Assembly: GCA_009379845.1 (NCBI GenBank)
Contig: WHSZ01000063.1
Span: forward strand, 1 to 34,663
Length of the DNA: 34,663 nucleotides
Direction: 5' to 3'
Source: Pseudonocardiaceae bacterium
GTDB taxonomy: Bacteria; Actinomycetota; Actinomycetes; Mycobacteriales; Pseudonocardiaceae
Notes under the pieces: generated by a model
The model's input: the letters and a program-made list of their open reading frames with translations, nothing else
Database searches by the model: none
What the model was told of the DNA's origin: nothing
Translations under genes and position numbers: made by a program
Shown here: positions 1-5,521 of the stretch, piece by piece
Layout: each line of letters begins with the position of its first letter
Numbering within the stretch: the first letter of the stretch is position 1

Positions 1-17
1 CAGACCCGCAATCCCGA

Positions 18-150
18 GTAACCACGGTAACCCCGGTAACCCCGCAGGTCAGCCGGTTACCGATCCAAACCCGGTTACCGATCCATCGGTAACCGCCAAA
101 TCATCGGTAACCACCTGACCAGGCAAGTTACCGCAGTTACCCCAGTTACC
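18..150. repeat. Dyad-symmetric array of ten GTAACC/GTTACC sites
   Basis: Ten copies of a GGTAACC-type heptamer, or its complement GGTTACC/AGTTACC, lie at 18-23 (GTAACC only), 26-32, 35-41, 55-61, 73-79, 88-94, 106-112, 126-132, 135-141 and 144-150. Orientation runs three forward, two reverse, two forward, three reverse, so the array is mirror-symmetric about position 84 to within one base. The central pair forms a perfect 10-bp inverted repeat with a 2-nt spacer (73-94). The outer triplets have a 9-bp period. GGTCAG at 48-53 and CTGACC at 115-120 are also mirrored. Such iteron-like order next to the excisionase/integrase genes suggests an element origin or a multi-site operator. The function is inferred. 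Confidence 0.75.
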
Positions 151-234
151 CCTCACTCCAGCCAACTCTGGAAGCCATGCCTGTGCCACTTCCCTCGACC
201 GATCACCGCTGCAGAACCTGAAGGAGTACCCCAC

Positions 235-465
235 ATGGCCACGCAACGCCAGCACCTCACCATCGCCGACGTCTGCGCCAACCTCGACATATCTCGACGG
301 ACGTTCCAGGAATGGCGCGCGAAGGGCCGCGCGCCGACGGCAAACCCGGCTGCGGCGCCGAGATCTACACCGCCACCGAATCAACCCCGCGAACCTAGCG
401 AAGTTTCGAACCTTGGTCCTGACCAGCACAGACACACAGACCTAAGTTCGCGCCTTCGAACTTAG
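235..465 (+). CDS. Small helix-turn-helix protein, probably truncated
   Basis: The ORF opens with ATG after a good ribosome site (GAAGGAG, 219-225). Residues 8-32 read as a MerR/excisionase-type helix-turn-helix (TIADVCANLDISRRTFQEW, then KGRAP). In relatives of this type the sequence normally continues into a basic wing (KLPNG-x-LRI-x-R) and a short C-terminal helix. Here it breaks off into a Pro/Ser/Thr-rich tail with no such wing, and the last third overlaps the repeat region at 401-467. I read it as a decayed or 3'-truncated DNA-binding protein of the integrated element. Alternatively it is a genuinely short regulator. Upstream lies the GTTACC array, which it could have bound. Confidence 0.5.
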   Translation: MATQRQHLTIADVCANLDISRRTFQEWRAKGRAPTANPAAAPRSTPPPNQPREPSEVSNLGPDQHRHTDLSSRLRT

Positions 466-516
466 GTCCCCACAAAAACCGCAGGCCGCAGCCAACATTC
501 GAAAGTTCGCGACCTT
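401..516 (+). repeat. Three imperfect direct repeats AAGTTYCGMRCCTT
   Basis: Related 14-mers occur at 401-414 (AAGTTTCGAACCTT), 444-456 (AAGTTCGCGCCTT, one base shorter) and 503-516 (AAGTTCGCGACCTT). They cover the tail of the small HTH ORF and the leader of the excisionase gene. Placement just upstream of xis-int suggests repressor or recombination-directionality-factor sites. This is inferred from position only. Confidence 0.5.
440..467. promoter_or_regulatory. Perfect 11-bp inverted repeat upstream of xis
   Basis: ACCTAAGTTCG (440-450) and CGAACTTAGGT (457-467) are perfect reverse complements separated by CGCCTT. The sequence could be an operator for the xis-int operon, or a hairpin ending transcription of the upstream ORF, whose stop codon lies inside it (463-465). 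No T-tract follows, so an operator is the slightly better reading. Confidence 0.55.
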
Positions 517-587
517 CGCGCCCCCATACGCGAACCCACCCAATCCGCCAGCCACCACGCACCGACCACAAAGGAGTCACCACAGCT

Positions 588-896
588 ATGGCGACAGCCA
601 GCGAGATCACCCAGCTAGCCAACACCCTGGCTCAGCTCGCCCAAACGATCACCGAGCGCGAGAACGAGACGGCCGAAACCACGCCTGAACCGGAGGCCAC
701 ACAACGCGTGATGCTCACCGTCGAACAGGCCGCTCAGCGGCTGGGGATCGGTCGAACCCTGATGTATCGGCTCGTCAGCGACTGCGAGGTCACCTCAGTC
801 CGTATCGGGCGGCTCCGCCGCATACCTGCCACCGCCGTAGCGGAGTACGCCGAACAGCTGGCAAACGTCAACAACCCGACCCACCACGCAGCCTGA
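588..896 (+). CDS. Excisionase / HTH_17-type DNA-binding protein
   Basis: This 102-aa protein has an N-terminal helical, Glu/Thr-rich stretch (residues 1-40). A winged helix-turn-helix of the excisionase family follows at about 42-92: MLTVEQAAQRLGIGRTLMYR, then the wing containing SVRIGRLRRIP and a final helix. Proteins of this family bend DNA at attachment sites and steer the integrase toward excision. The ATG is preceded by AAGGAG (572-577). The gene ends 13 bp before the integrase start, with the integrase ribosome site in the gap, so the two are surely co-transcribed. The pairing with int, rather than the sequence alone, supports the Xis role. Confidence 0.8.
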   Translation: MATASEITQLANTLAQLAQTITERENETAETTPEPEATQRVMLTVEQAAQRLGIGRTLMYRLVSDCEVTSVRIGRLRRIPATAVAEYAEQLANVNNPTHHAA

Positions 897-909
897 CAAG
901 GGGGCATCC

Positions 910-2235
910 TTGGCCAAGGGAAAGAAGAACCAGGACGGTCGTGCAGCCAACGGAACCGGCTCGTTCTACTACAGCGAGCAGGACGGCTACTGGCACGGGT
1001 GGGTAGTCGTCGGCACTCTCGACAACGGGAAGCCCGATCGTCGCCACGTCATGCGCCGCGACGAGGGCGAAGCCTGGGAGGGCTTCCTCAAACTCATCCA
1101 GGCACGGGACACCGGGACCGTTCGCAAGGCCAGCCAACAGCGATGGACCGTCGAAACGTGGTTGGAACACTGGCTTGCGAACATCGCGCCTCTTACGACG
1201 CGATACAAGGGCCTGGTCGGTTACAAGACCGCAGTACGGCGCCACCTGATCCCCGGTCTCGGCGGACACCGTTTGGAACGCGTTGAACCGGACAAGTTCG
1301 AGAAGCTCTACGCGAAGATGCTGGCTTCCGGTCTGAAGCCCGGCACGGTTCACCAGGTCCACCGCACCGCCCGTACTGCCTTCGGTGAGGCCGAACGCCG
1401 CCAGCTGATCTTTCGGAACCCTCTGCGGATTGCCAAGGCTCCGCGTGTGGACGAAGAGGAGGTGGAACCTCTCGACGCCGGGGAAATCCAGCGGGTGCTC
1501 GCTGCGGCCCTCCGTCGTCGGAACGGGGTGCGGTTCGTCATCGCGCTCGCGCTCGGCGCTCGGCAGGGCGAGTCGCTGGCCATCAAGTGGTCGCGGTTGG
1601 ATGAGCAAGCCGGGATCTTGCGAGTCCGTACGCAGCTGCAGCGCCGTACCTGGGAGCACGGATGCTCCGACCCGCACAAATGCGGCGAGAAATACCACAA
1701 GGTCGAGTCGTGCCCGAAGAAGTGCAAACGGCACAAGCGCCCGTGTCCACCACCATGCCCCAAGGATTGCATCGGGCATGCGCGCATGTGTCCGCAGCGC
1801 ACGGGCGGCGGGCTCGTCGAGGTACCGGTGAAGTCGAAAGCCGGTCGCCGAAAGTTCGCAGTGCCGGCCGAGTTGCTCGACCTACTCCACAAGCACCGCG
1901 AGCAACAGAACGCCGAGCGGGAACAGGCCGGCTCGGAGTGGCAGGAGGAGGGCTGGATCTTCACCCAGCCCAACGGAAAGCCCATCGATCCGAGGCGCGA
2001 CTACGACGAATGGGTTGACCTGCTGAACCAAGCCGAGGTCCGGAAGGCTCGACTCCACGATGCGCGCCACACAGCAGCTACTGTGTTGCTCATCCTCGGT
2101 GTCGCGGACCGCACGGTGATGGACATCATGGGCTGGTCCAGCCTGTCGATGAAGCAGCGGTACATGCACGTCACCGACGACATCCGCAATGAGGTCGCCG
2201 AGCAGCTCAATGGCTACTTCTGGAAGACGCCGTAA
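910..2235 (+). CDS. Site-specific tyrosine recombinase (integrase) with Cys-rich insertion
   Basis: This 441-aa integrase has a SAM-like core-binding domain (about 80-165) and a C-terminal catalytic domain. The catalytic set is visible: Arg218 (ALGARQGESL), the HxxR box at 383-386 (LHDARH), Trp409 (GWSS) and nucleophile Tyr418 (KQRYMHV). An insertion at about 249-296, in the beta-sheet region of the catalytic domain, holds eight cysteines (252, 258, 268, 272, 279, 283, 287, 294) plus several histidines, so it may bind zinc. The start is TTG at 910, after AAGGGGG (898-904). An ATG 138 bases downstream would remove part of the N-terminus. It likely integrates and, with the upstream Xis, excises the element at tRNA-Phe. 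Confidence 0.93.
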   Translation: MAKGKKNQDGRAANGTGSFYYSEQDGYWHGWVVVGTLDNGKPDRRHVMRRDEGEAWEGFLKLIQARDTGTVRKASQQRWTVETWLEHWLANIAPLTTRYKGLVGYKTAVRRHLIPGLGGHRLERVEPDKFEKLYAKMLASGLKPGTVHQVHRTARTAFGEAERRQLIFRNPLRIAKAPRVDEEEVEPLDAGEIQRVLAAALRRRNGVRFVIALALGARQGESLAIKWSRLDEQAGILRVRTQLQRRTWEHGCSDPHKCGEKYHKVESCPKKCKRHKRPCPPPCPKDCIGHARMCPQRTGGGLVEVPVKSKAGRRKFAVPAELLDLLHKHREQQNAEREQAGSEWQEEGWIFTQPNGKPIDPRRDYDEWVDLLNQAEVRKARLHDARHTAATVLLILGVADRTVMDIMGWSSLSMKQRYMHVTDDIRNEVAEQLNGYFWKTP

Positions 2236-2241
2236 ACCCCC

Positions 2242-2267
2242 AACTGCAACTAACAACTGCAACTAAC
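2242..2267 (+). repeat. Tandem 13-bp repeat after int
   Basis: AACTGCAACTAAC occurs twice head to tail (2242-2254, 2255-2267), six bases after the integrase stop codon and about 70 bp from the tRNA-Phe 3' end. Short direct repeats at this position in integrated elements are often arm-type integrase sites. That role is inferred. Confidence 0.7.
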
Positions 2268-2274
2268 GACACGA

Positions 2275-2308
2275 AACGGGTCCCCGCCAAGTATGGCGGG
2301 GACCCGTT
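2275..2308. terminator. Bidirectional hairpin between int and tRNA-Phe
   Basis: Perfect 14-bp inverted repeat: AACGGGTCCCCGCC at 2275-2288, a 6-nt loop, and GGCGGGGACCCGTT at 2295-2308, followed by ATTGCTG. It should stop int transcription on the plus strand and tRNA read-through on the minus strand. Confidence 0.8.
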
Positions 2309-2336
2309 ATTGCTGATCACAGACCTACTGAAGAAG

Positions 2337-2380
2337 TGGCCAGGGACGGGATCGAACCGTCGACCTTCCGCTTTTCAGGC
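2337..2380. other. Putative attachment site (3' part of tRNA-Phe)
   Basis: Tyrosine integrases of actinomycete elements usually recombine inside the 3' half of a tRNA gene, leaving an intact tRNA at one junction. Here int points toward the tRNA-Phe 3' end with only a repeat and a terminator between them. The exact core cannot be fixed because the other junction, expected as a 3' tRNA-Phe duplicate, lies left of this window. Confidence 0.45.
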
Positions 2381-2410
2381 GGACGCTCGTACCAACTGAG
2401 CTACCTGGCC
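2337..2410 (-). tRNA. tRNA-Phe (GAA)
   Basis: The reverse complement folds as a full cloverleaf of 74 nt without CCA. The acceptor is GGCCAGG/CCTGGCC, the D-arm is GCTC...GAGC, and the anticodon stem TCCGC/GCGGA carries loop CTGAAAA (anticodon GAA). The T-arm is GACGG-TTCGATC-CCGTC and the discriminator base is A at 2337. CCA is not encoded. It is the last gene of the Glu-Asp-Phe cluster, and its 3' end faces the integrase. Confidence 0.97.
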
Positions 2411-2449
2411 GGGCCCACGCATTCGATGGGCATACCTGACCCAAGACCG

Positions 2450-2523
2450 CGACCCTGACGGGACTCGAACCCGCGACCTTCGCCGTGACAGGGCGACGCG
2501 CTAACCAACTGCGCCACAGGGCC
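2450..2523 (-). tRNA. tRNA-Asp (GTC)
   Basis: The reverse complement gives a 74-nt cloverleaf. The acceptor is GGCCCTG/CAGGGTC with one G-T pair. The anticodon stem CGCC/GGCG carries loop CTGTCAC (anticodon GTC), the T-arm is CGGG-TTCGAGT-CCCG, and the discriminator is G. CCA is not encoded. It lies 39 bp from tRNA-Phe in the same transcript. Confidence 0.97.
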
Positions 2524-2537
2524 TTGCTTACCGTGCG

Positions 2538-2610
2538 TGCTCCCAACGGGATTCGAACCCGCGCTGCCGCCTTGAAAGGGCGGAGTCCTAGGCCGCTAGA
2601 CGATGGGAGC
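2538..2610 (-). tRNA. tRNA-Glu (TTC)
   Basis: The reverse complement gives a 73-nt cloverleaf. The acceptor is GCTCCCA/TGGGAGC, the anticodon stem CCGCC/GGCGG carries loop CTTTCAA (anticodon TTC), the T-loop is TTCGAAT, and the discriminator is A. CCA is not encoded. It is the first gene of the Glu-Asp-Phe cluster, 14 bp upstream of tRNA-Asp. Confidence 0.97.
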
Positions 2611-2686
2611 CCGACCGATTCGGCGAACCGACCGACCGTGCGCTCAGTGGCTAGGCGGAAAAGCCGATCCCCTGGGAGCGGCTACC

Positions 2687-2716
2687 AGCATAGGGCACGC
2701 CCAAGACTCCCTACAA
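2687..2716 (-). promoter_or_regulatory. Candidate promoter of the tRNA cluster
   Basis: Read on the minus strand, TTGTAG (2716-2711) and TATGCT (2692-2687) are separated by 18 bp, placing a start about 70 bp upstream of tRNA-Glu. The rest of 2611-2898 shows no gene that I can support, only GC-rich sequence downstream of the small minus-strand gene. Confidence 0.5.
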
Positions 2717-2898
2717 AACGGGTTACCCACTACCCATGCCACGACACTGACCAGCGATTAACTGGCCAACCGGCCTGAGCGCGCCGCCAGCGTTGCGTCA
2801 AGTCGCCGCACGCCCGTGCCCGTACCACGACCCCGTCCGCGTCGTCCGGGCGTCACGCGGCCCGCAACGGCCCGGTGGGTGCGTGGGTGCGACGCCGT

Positions 2899-3144
2899 CT
2901 AGCGCTGCACCGGCGGCACACCGTCCTCGCCCGGCAGCAGGCCGAGCATGTCCAGCAGTTGCGCACAGTCTTCCGAGTCGAGCGCACTGTTAGCGACCGA
3001 AAGCCGCGCGCGACGCACCTGGTCGTCGGTGATGCGCGAGGCATCCCCATTGCGCTGCATCGGAACGCCGCCGGTCTGCGCAGACCCGGTGTCAATGCGG
3101 TCCTGCTGCATCAAGAACTGTCTGACTTCAAGGGAACCACTCAT
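2899..3144 (-). CDS. Small acidic protein of unknown function
   Basis: This 81-aa protein has no domain I recognise. It has a polar N-terminus (MSGSLEVRQFLMQQDRI), a central DDQVRRARLSVANSALDSED stretch likely to be helical, and a Leu-rich end (CAQLLDMLGLLPGEDGV). The start is well supported: AAGGAGG sits at 3157-3151, six bases before the ATG. No signal peptide or membrane segment is visible. It is a single-gene unit reading toward the tRNA cluster. Layout, ribosome site and codon use suggest a real, probably lineage-specific gene. Confidence 0.7.
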   Translation of the reverse strand: MSGSLEVRQFLMQQDRIDTGSAQTGGVPMQRNGDASRITDDQVRRARLSVANSALDSEDCAQLLDMLGLLPGEDGVPPVQR

Positions 3145-3376
3145 TTGGGCCTCCTTGGCCTCCCCCTGTCTTGGACATCGACGGCGAGGCTAGCCAGCCT
3201 TAGCGGCCAGCCACAGCCCCCCGCAGAGTGAACCGAGAAATACGTAACGTCGCCACGCTCCGTACTCAACGGGACCTCTCATTACATAGAACCAGAGCTA
3301 TCGGGTGGGTAACGACTAGATTGAATTTTCCTTGGCGAGCTCTCGCCCACCAGTACGTGCTCGTGCAACAATCGAG

Positions 3377-3457
3377 GTGCTGACACACCCCCGGTCAGCG
3401 CCTGTGGAGATCCCCTCCGGCCCCCGCGTTCCTCCCCCTGGCGCGGGGGCCTCTCCA
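3377..3457 (+). ncRNA. Candidate 6C-type small RNA (two C-loop hairpins)
   Basis: Two consecutive plus-strand hairpins expose C-runs in their loops. The first has stem GTGCTGAC/GTCAGCGC (3377-3384 and 3394-3401) with loop ACACCCCCG. The second has stem GGCCCCCGCG/CGCGGGGGCC (3419-3428 and 3442-3451) with a loop containing CCTCCCCC. An outer TGGAGA/TCTCCA pair (3405-3410 and 3452-3457) could extend the second. Paired hairpins with C-rich loops are the hallmark of actinobacterial 6C sRNA, which acts through loop base-pairing with G-rich ribosome sites. The runs here are five C, slightly shorter than the name implies. The 5' end may lie near 3330 (TAGATT at 3317-3322). No protein gene is supported in 3145-3560. 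Confidence 0.55.
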
Positions 3458-3504
3458 TGCGCCCAGTAGAACGTCTTCCCCCGGAACAACATTCGGAATC
3501 CTCC

Positions 3505-3522
3505 GTGTGTTCCCGAACACAC
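3505..3522. promoter_or_regulatory. 18-bp palindrome, probable operator
   Basis: GTGTGTTC-CC-GAACACAC is a perfect 8-bp inverted repeat. It ends four bases before the proposed -35 element of the gene starting at 3561. Size and placement suggest a dimeric repressor or activator, possibly autoregulation by that gene's own DNA-binding product. Confidence 0.5.
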
Positions 3523-3526
3523 CGTC

Positions 3527-3554
3527 CTCGACACCGAGACCGAACCGTTACCCT
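3527..3554 (+). promoter_or_regulatory. Promoter of a leaderless gene
   Basis: CTCGAC (3527-3532) and TACCCT (3549-3554) are 16 bp apart. The -10 ends six bases before GTG 3561, the spacing of actinobacterial leaderless transcripts. No ribosome site precedes the GTG. Confidence 0.5.
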
Positions 3555-3560
3555 GGCCGC

Positions 3561-4037
3561 GTGCCTCTCCCATCGTTGTCCCGAAAGAACAAGCGACCCC
3601 ACGCGTCCGAGATCGACCCCCCGACAAATCCCGGACGCCACCGCGATTCCGACGAAGCCGAGGAAGCGGTTCCGGATCAGGAGCTCGAGTCCTACCTCGC
3701 GGCACTGGCCCCAGAAGGCGACGCCGATACCACCGACACCGGCGGCAGGTTCGGCAGCGCGCAGACCCACAGGCTCCGGCTGACCCCGATCGCCAGCGAG
3801 CAGCTGCGCGAGCTGGCCGAGGCCCGCGGGCTGTCCGCGCAAGCCCTCGCTCAGGAATGGGTGCTGCAGCGCCTGGCCTGGGAGACGCAGCCGCCAGCGC
3901 CGGCTCCGCAGCCACCAGGGCCAGTGCCGCAACGGCCGGCACCCCAACACGCGGCTCCCGGGCCACAACACGCGGCTCCCGCGCCACAACGGCCCGCTCA
4001 GATGCCGCCGCGGCCCGGTCCGGCGCCCGTCCGGTAA
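3561..4037 (+). CDS. Putative ribbon-helix-helix-like protein with Pro/Ala-rich tail
   Basis: Starting at GTG 3561 the protein has 158 aa. It shows a basic N-terminus (SRKNKRPHASEID), an acidic linker, then about residues 70-107 (HRLRLTPIASEQLRELAEARGLSAQALAQEW). This resembles a CopG/Arc-like strand-helix-helix unit. The last 50 residues are a low-complexity run of Pro, Ala and Gln with repeats such as PQHAAPGPQHAAPAPQ. An in-frame ATG at 3507 would add 18 residues, but it lies upstream of the promoter, so GTG is preferred. The DNA-binding role is a guess from shape only. It stands alone, followed by a hairpin at 4061. Confidence 0.6.
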   Translation: MPLPSLSRKNKRPHASEIDPPTNPGRHRDSDEAEEAVPDQELESYLAALAPEGDADTTDTGGRFGSAQTHRLRLTPIASEQLRELAEARGLSAQALAQEWVLQRLAWETQPPAPAPQPPGPVPQRPAPQHAAPGPQHAAPAPQRPAQMPPRPGPAPVR

Positions 4038-4060
4038 TCCGCCGACCCCGTCTGGTAACC

Positions 4061-4086
4061 ATCGGGTGAGGCGAATTTCACCCGAT
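4061..4086 (+). terminator. Hairpin terminator
   Basis: ATCGGGTGA (4061-4069) pairs perfectly with TCACCCGAT (4078-4086) around an 8-nt loop, 24 bp after the upstream stop codon. It lacks a T-tract, as is usual in actinomycetes. Confidence 0.6.
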
Positions 4087-4285
4087 TGAGCAGCTCCGTT
4101 CCCGAAAAACCGGCAACGTCCGCACCCCTCCTTTCGATACGTCGATGACGGACGTGGGGGCCGCCCGCTCGAGCTCCCCCGAATGTGATAAGTAACACGT
4201 TCAGTTAGCTCAACGCGTGGCGTGGCTCGGGCGTCAGGTTGGTGTGCGTGCGCATCGGGTGATGCGGCACGGAAGGGACTTCGGG

Positions 4286-5470
4286 GTGAAAAGGGAAAAG
4301 GGTGCTGTCCGGCGGCGGTGGCTGCCGGGCGTTTTGTTAGGTCTCACGCTCGTCACGGCGCTCGGTGCGGGCGCGTGCTCGTCCGGAAACGCGAGCGGCT
4401 CGCCGGAACCGGAGGAGCCGGCCGCGGCCAAGGTCGTGGCGCAGCCGGGGAACGGCGCGCGGCAAGTGAGTCCGGTCGAGCCGATCAAGCTCAGCGTGCC
4501 GAACGGCACGATCAAGCAGGTCGAGCTCACCAACCCCGAGGGCAAGCTGGTCGAGGGCAAGCAGGCCAAGGACAACCGCAGCTGGCAGGTCACCGAGCCG
4601 CTCGGCTACGGCAAGACCTACACGTGGTCGGGCACCGCGGTCAGCGACGACGGCAAACGCTCAGCCATCAAGGGCTCGTTCACCACCGTCGAGCCCGCGC
4701 AGCACGTCTCCGCCCAGTTGAACACCGGAGACGGTCAGACGTACGGCATCGCGATGCCGATCAAGGTCACTTTCGACGCGCCGGTCGCGGACAAGGCCGC
4801 CGTCGAGAAGGCGATGACCGTACGCACCTCAAACAACACCGAGGGCGCCTGGGCGTGGCTGGACGACCAGAGCGCGCACTGGCGGCCGAAGGAGTACTGG
4901 CAGCCGGGCACCAAGGTCACCGTGGACGCGAAGATCTACGGCGTGCATTTCGGGGAAGGTGCCTACGGCGCTTCGGATGTGAGCTCGCACTTCACGATCG
5001 GCCGCGCGCAGATCGTCAAGGGGAACACCCAGACGCACCGGGTCGTGGTGCTCAGGGACGGCAACGAGATCGCGAACTACCCGGCGAGCTACGGGCTGGA
5101 AACCGACCCCGGCCGGGTCACCAAGAGCGGAACGCACGTGGTGATGTCCAAGCACTCCTCGTACGCGATGACCAACGAGGAGTACGGCTACCGGGACTTC
5201 GTGGTGCCGTGGGCGGTGCGGATCTCGAACAACGGCGAGTTCATCCACGGCCTCGCCGACTCGGTGTGGGCTCAGGGCAGCCAGAACGTCTCGCACGGCT
5301 GCGTGAACCTCTCGCCGACGAACGCGCAGGCCTACTTCAACGATGTGCTGGTCGGCGACCCGGTGGAGATCGAAGGTAGCGACCAGCGGCTGTCCGCGGC
5401 CGACGGCGACTACTACGACTGGACGCTGTCCTGGGACGAGTGGCTCTCCAAAGCCGGCGCCCGCAGCTAA
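4286..5470 (+). CDS. L,D-transpeptidase (YkuD fold, Ig-like N-terminus)
   Basis: With the GTG start at 4286 the product has 394 aa. It opens with a basic signal segment and hydrophobic core (VLLGLTLVTALGAGAC) ending in a lipobox-like Cys31, so it is probably a membrane-anchored lipoprotein. Two Ig-like regions follow (about 45-140 and 141-240). The YkuD catalytic domain comes last, with conserved His321 (EFIHGL) and the SHGCVNL motif, His337 and nucleophile Cys339. Such enzymes form 3-3 cross-links in peptidoglycan and are the target of carbapenems in mycobacteria. A GTG at 4217 is in frame but would put 23 residues before the signal peptide. GGAAGGG at 4270-4276 supports 4286. Confidence 0.93.
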   Translation: MKREKGAVRRRWLPGVLLGLTLVTALGAGACSSGNASGSPEPEEPAAAKVVAQPGNGARQVSPVEPIKLSVPNGTIKQVELTNPEGKLVEGKQAKDNRSWQVTEPLGYGKTYTWSGTAVSDDGKRSAIKGSFTTVEPAQHVSAQLNTGDGQTYGIAMPIKVTFDAPVADKAAVEKAMTVRTSNNTEGAWAWLDDQSAHWRPKEYWQPGTKVTVDAKIYGVHFGEGAYGASDVSSHFTIGRAQIVKGNTQTHRVVVLRDGNEIANYPASYGLETDPGRVTKSGTHVVMSKHSSYAMTNEEYGYRDFVVPWAVRISNNGEFIHGLADSVWAQGSQNVSHGCVNLSPTNAQAYFNDVLVGDPVEIEGSDQRLSAADGDYYDWTLSWDEWLSKAGARS

Positions 5471-5521
5471 CCACCAACTCACTGCCGAACGGGCCGGGGC
5501 CACCGTCGGGCAGGCAAAGGG

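Noticed and set aside
18..150. CRISPR array
   Set aside because: The repeats are 7 bp, alternate in orientation and have spacers of 2-13 bp with no uniform length.
868..1779. Minus-strand 303-aa ORF over the integrase gene
   Set aside because: It is antisense to a gene with full catalytic motifs and has no recognisable domain or ribosome site.
3282..4062. Minus-strand Arg-rich ORFs of 235 and 248 aa
   Set aside because: Low-complexity shadows of the plus-strand Pro/Ala-rich gene and its upstream region.
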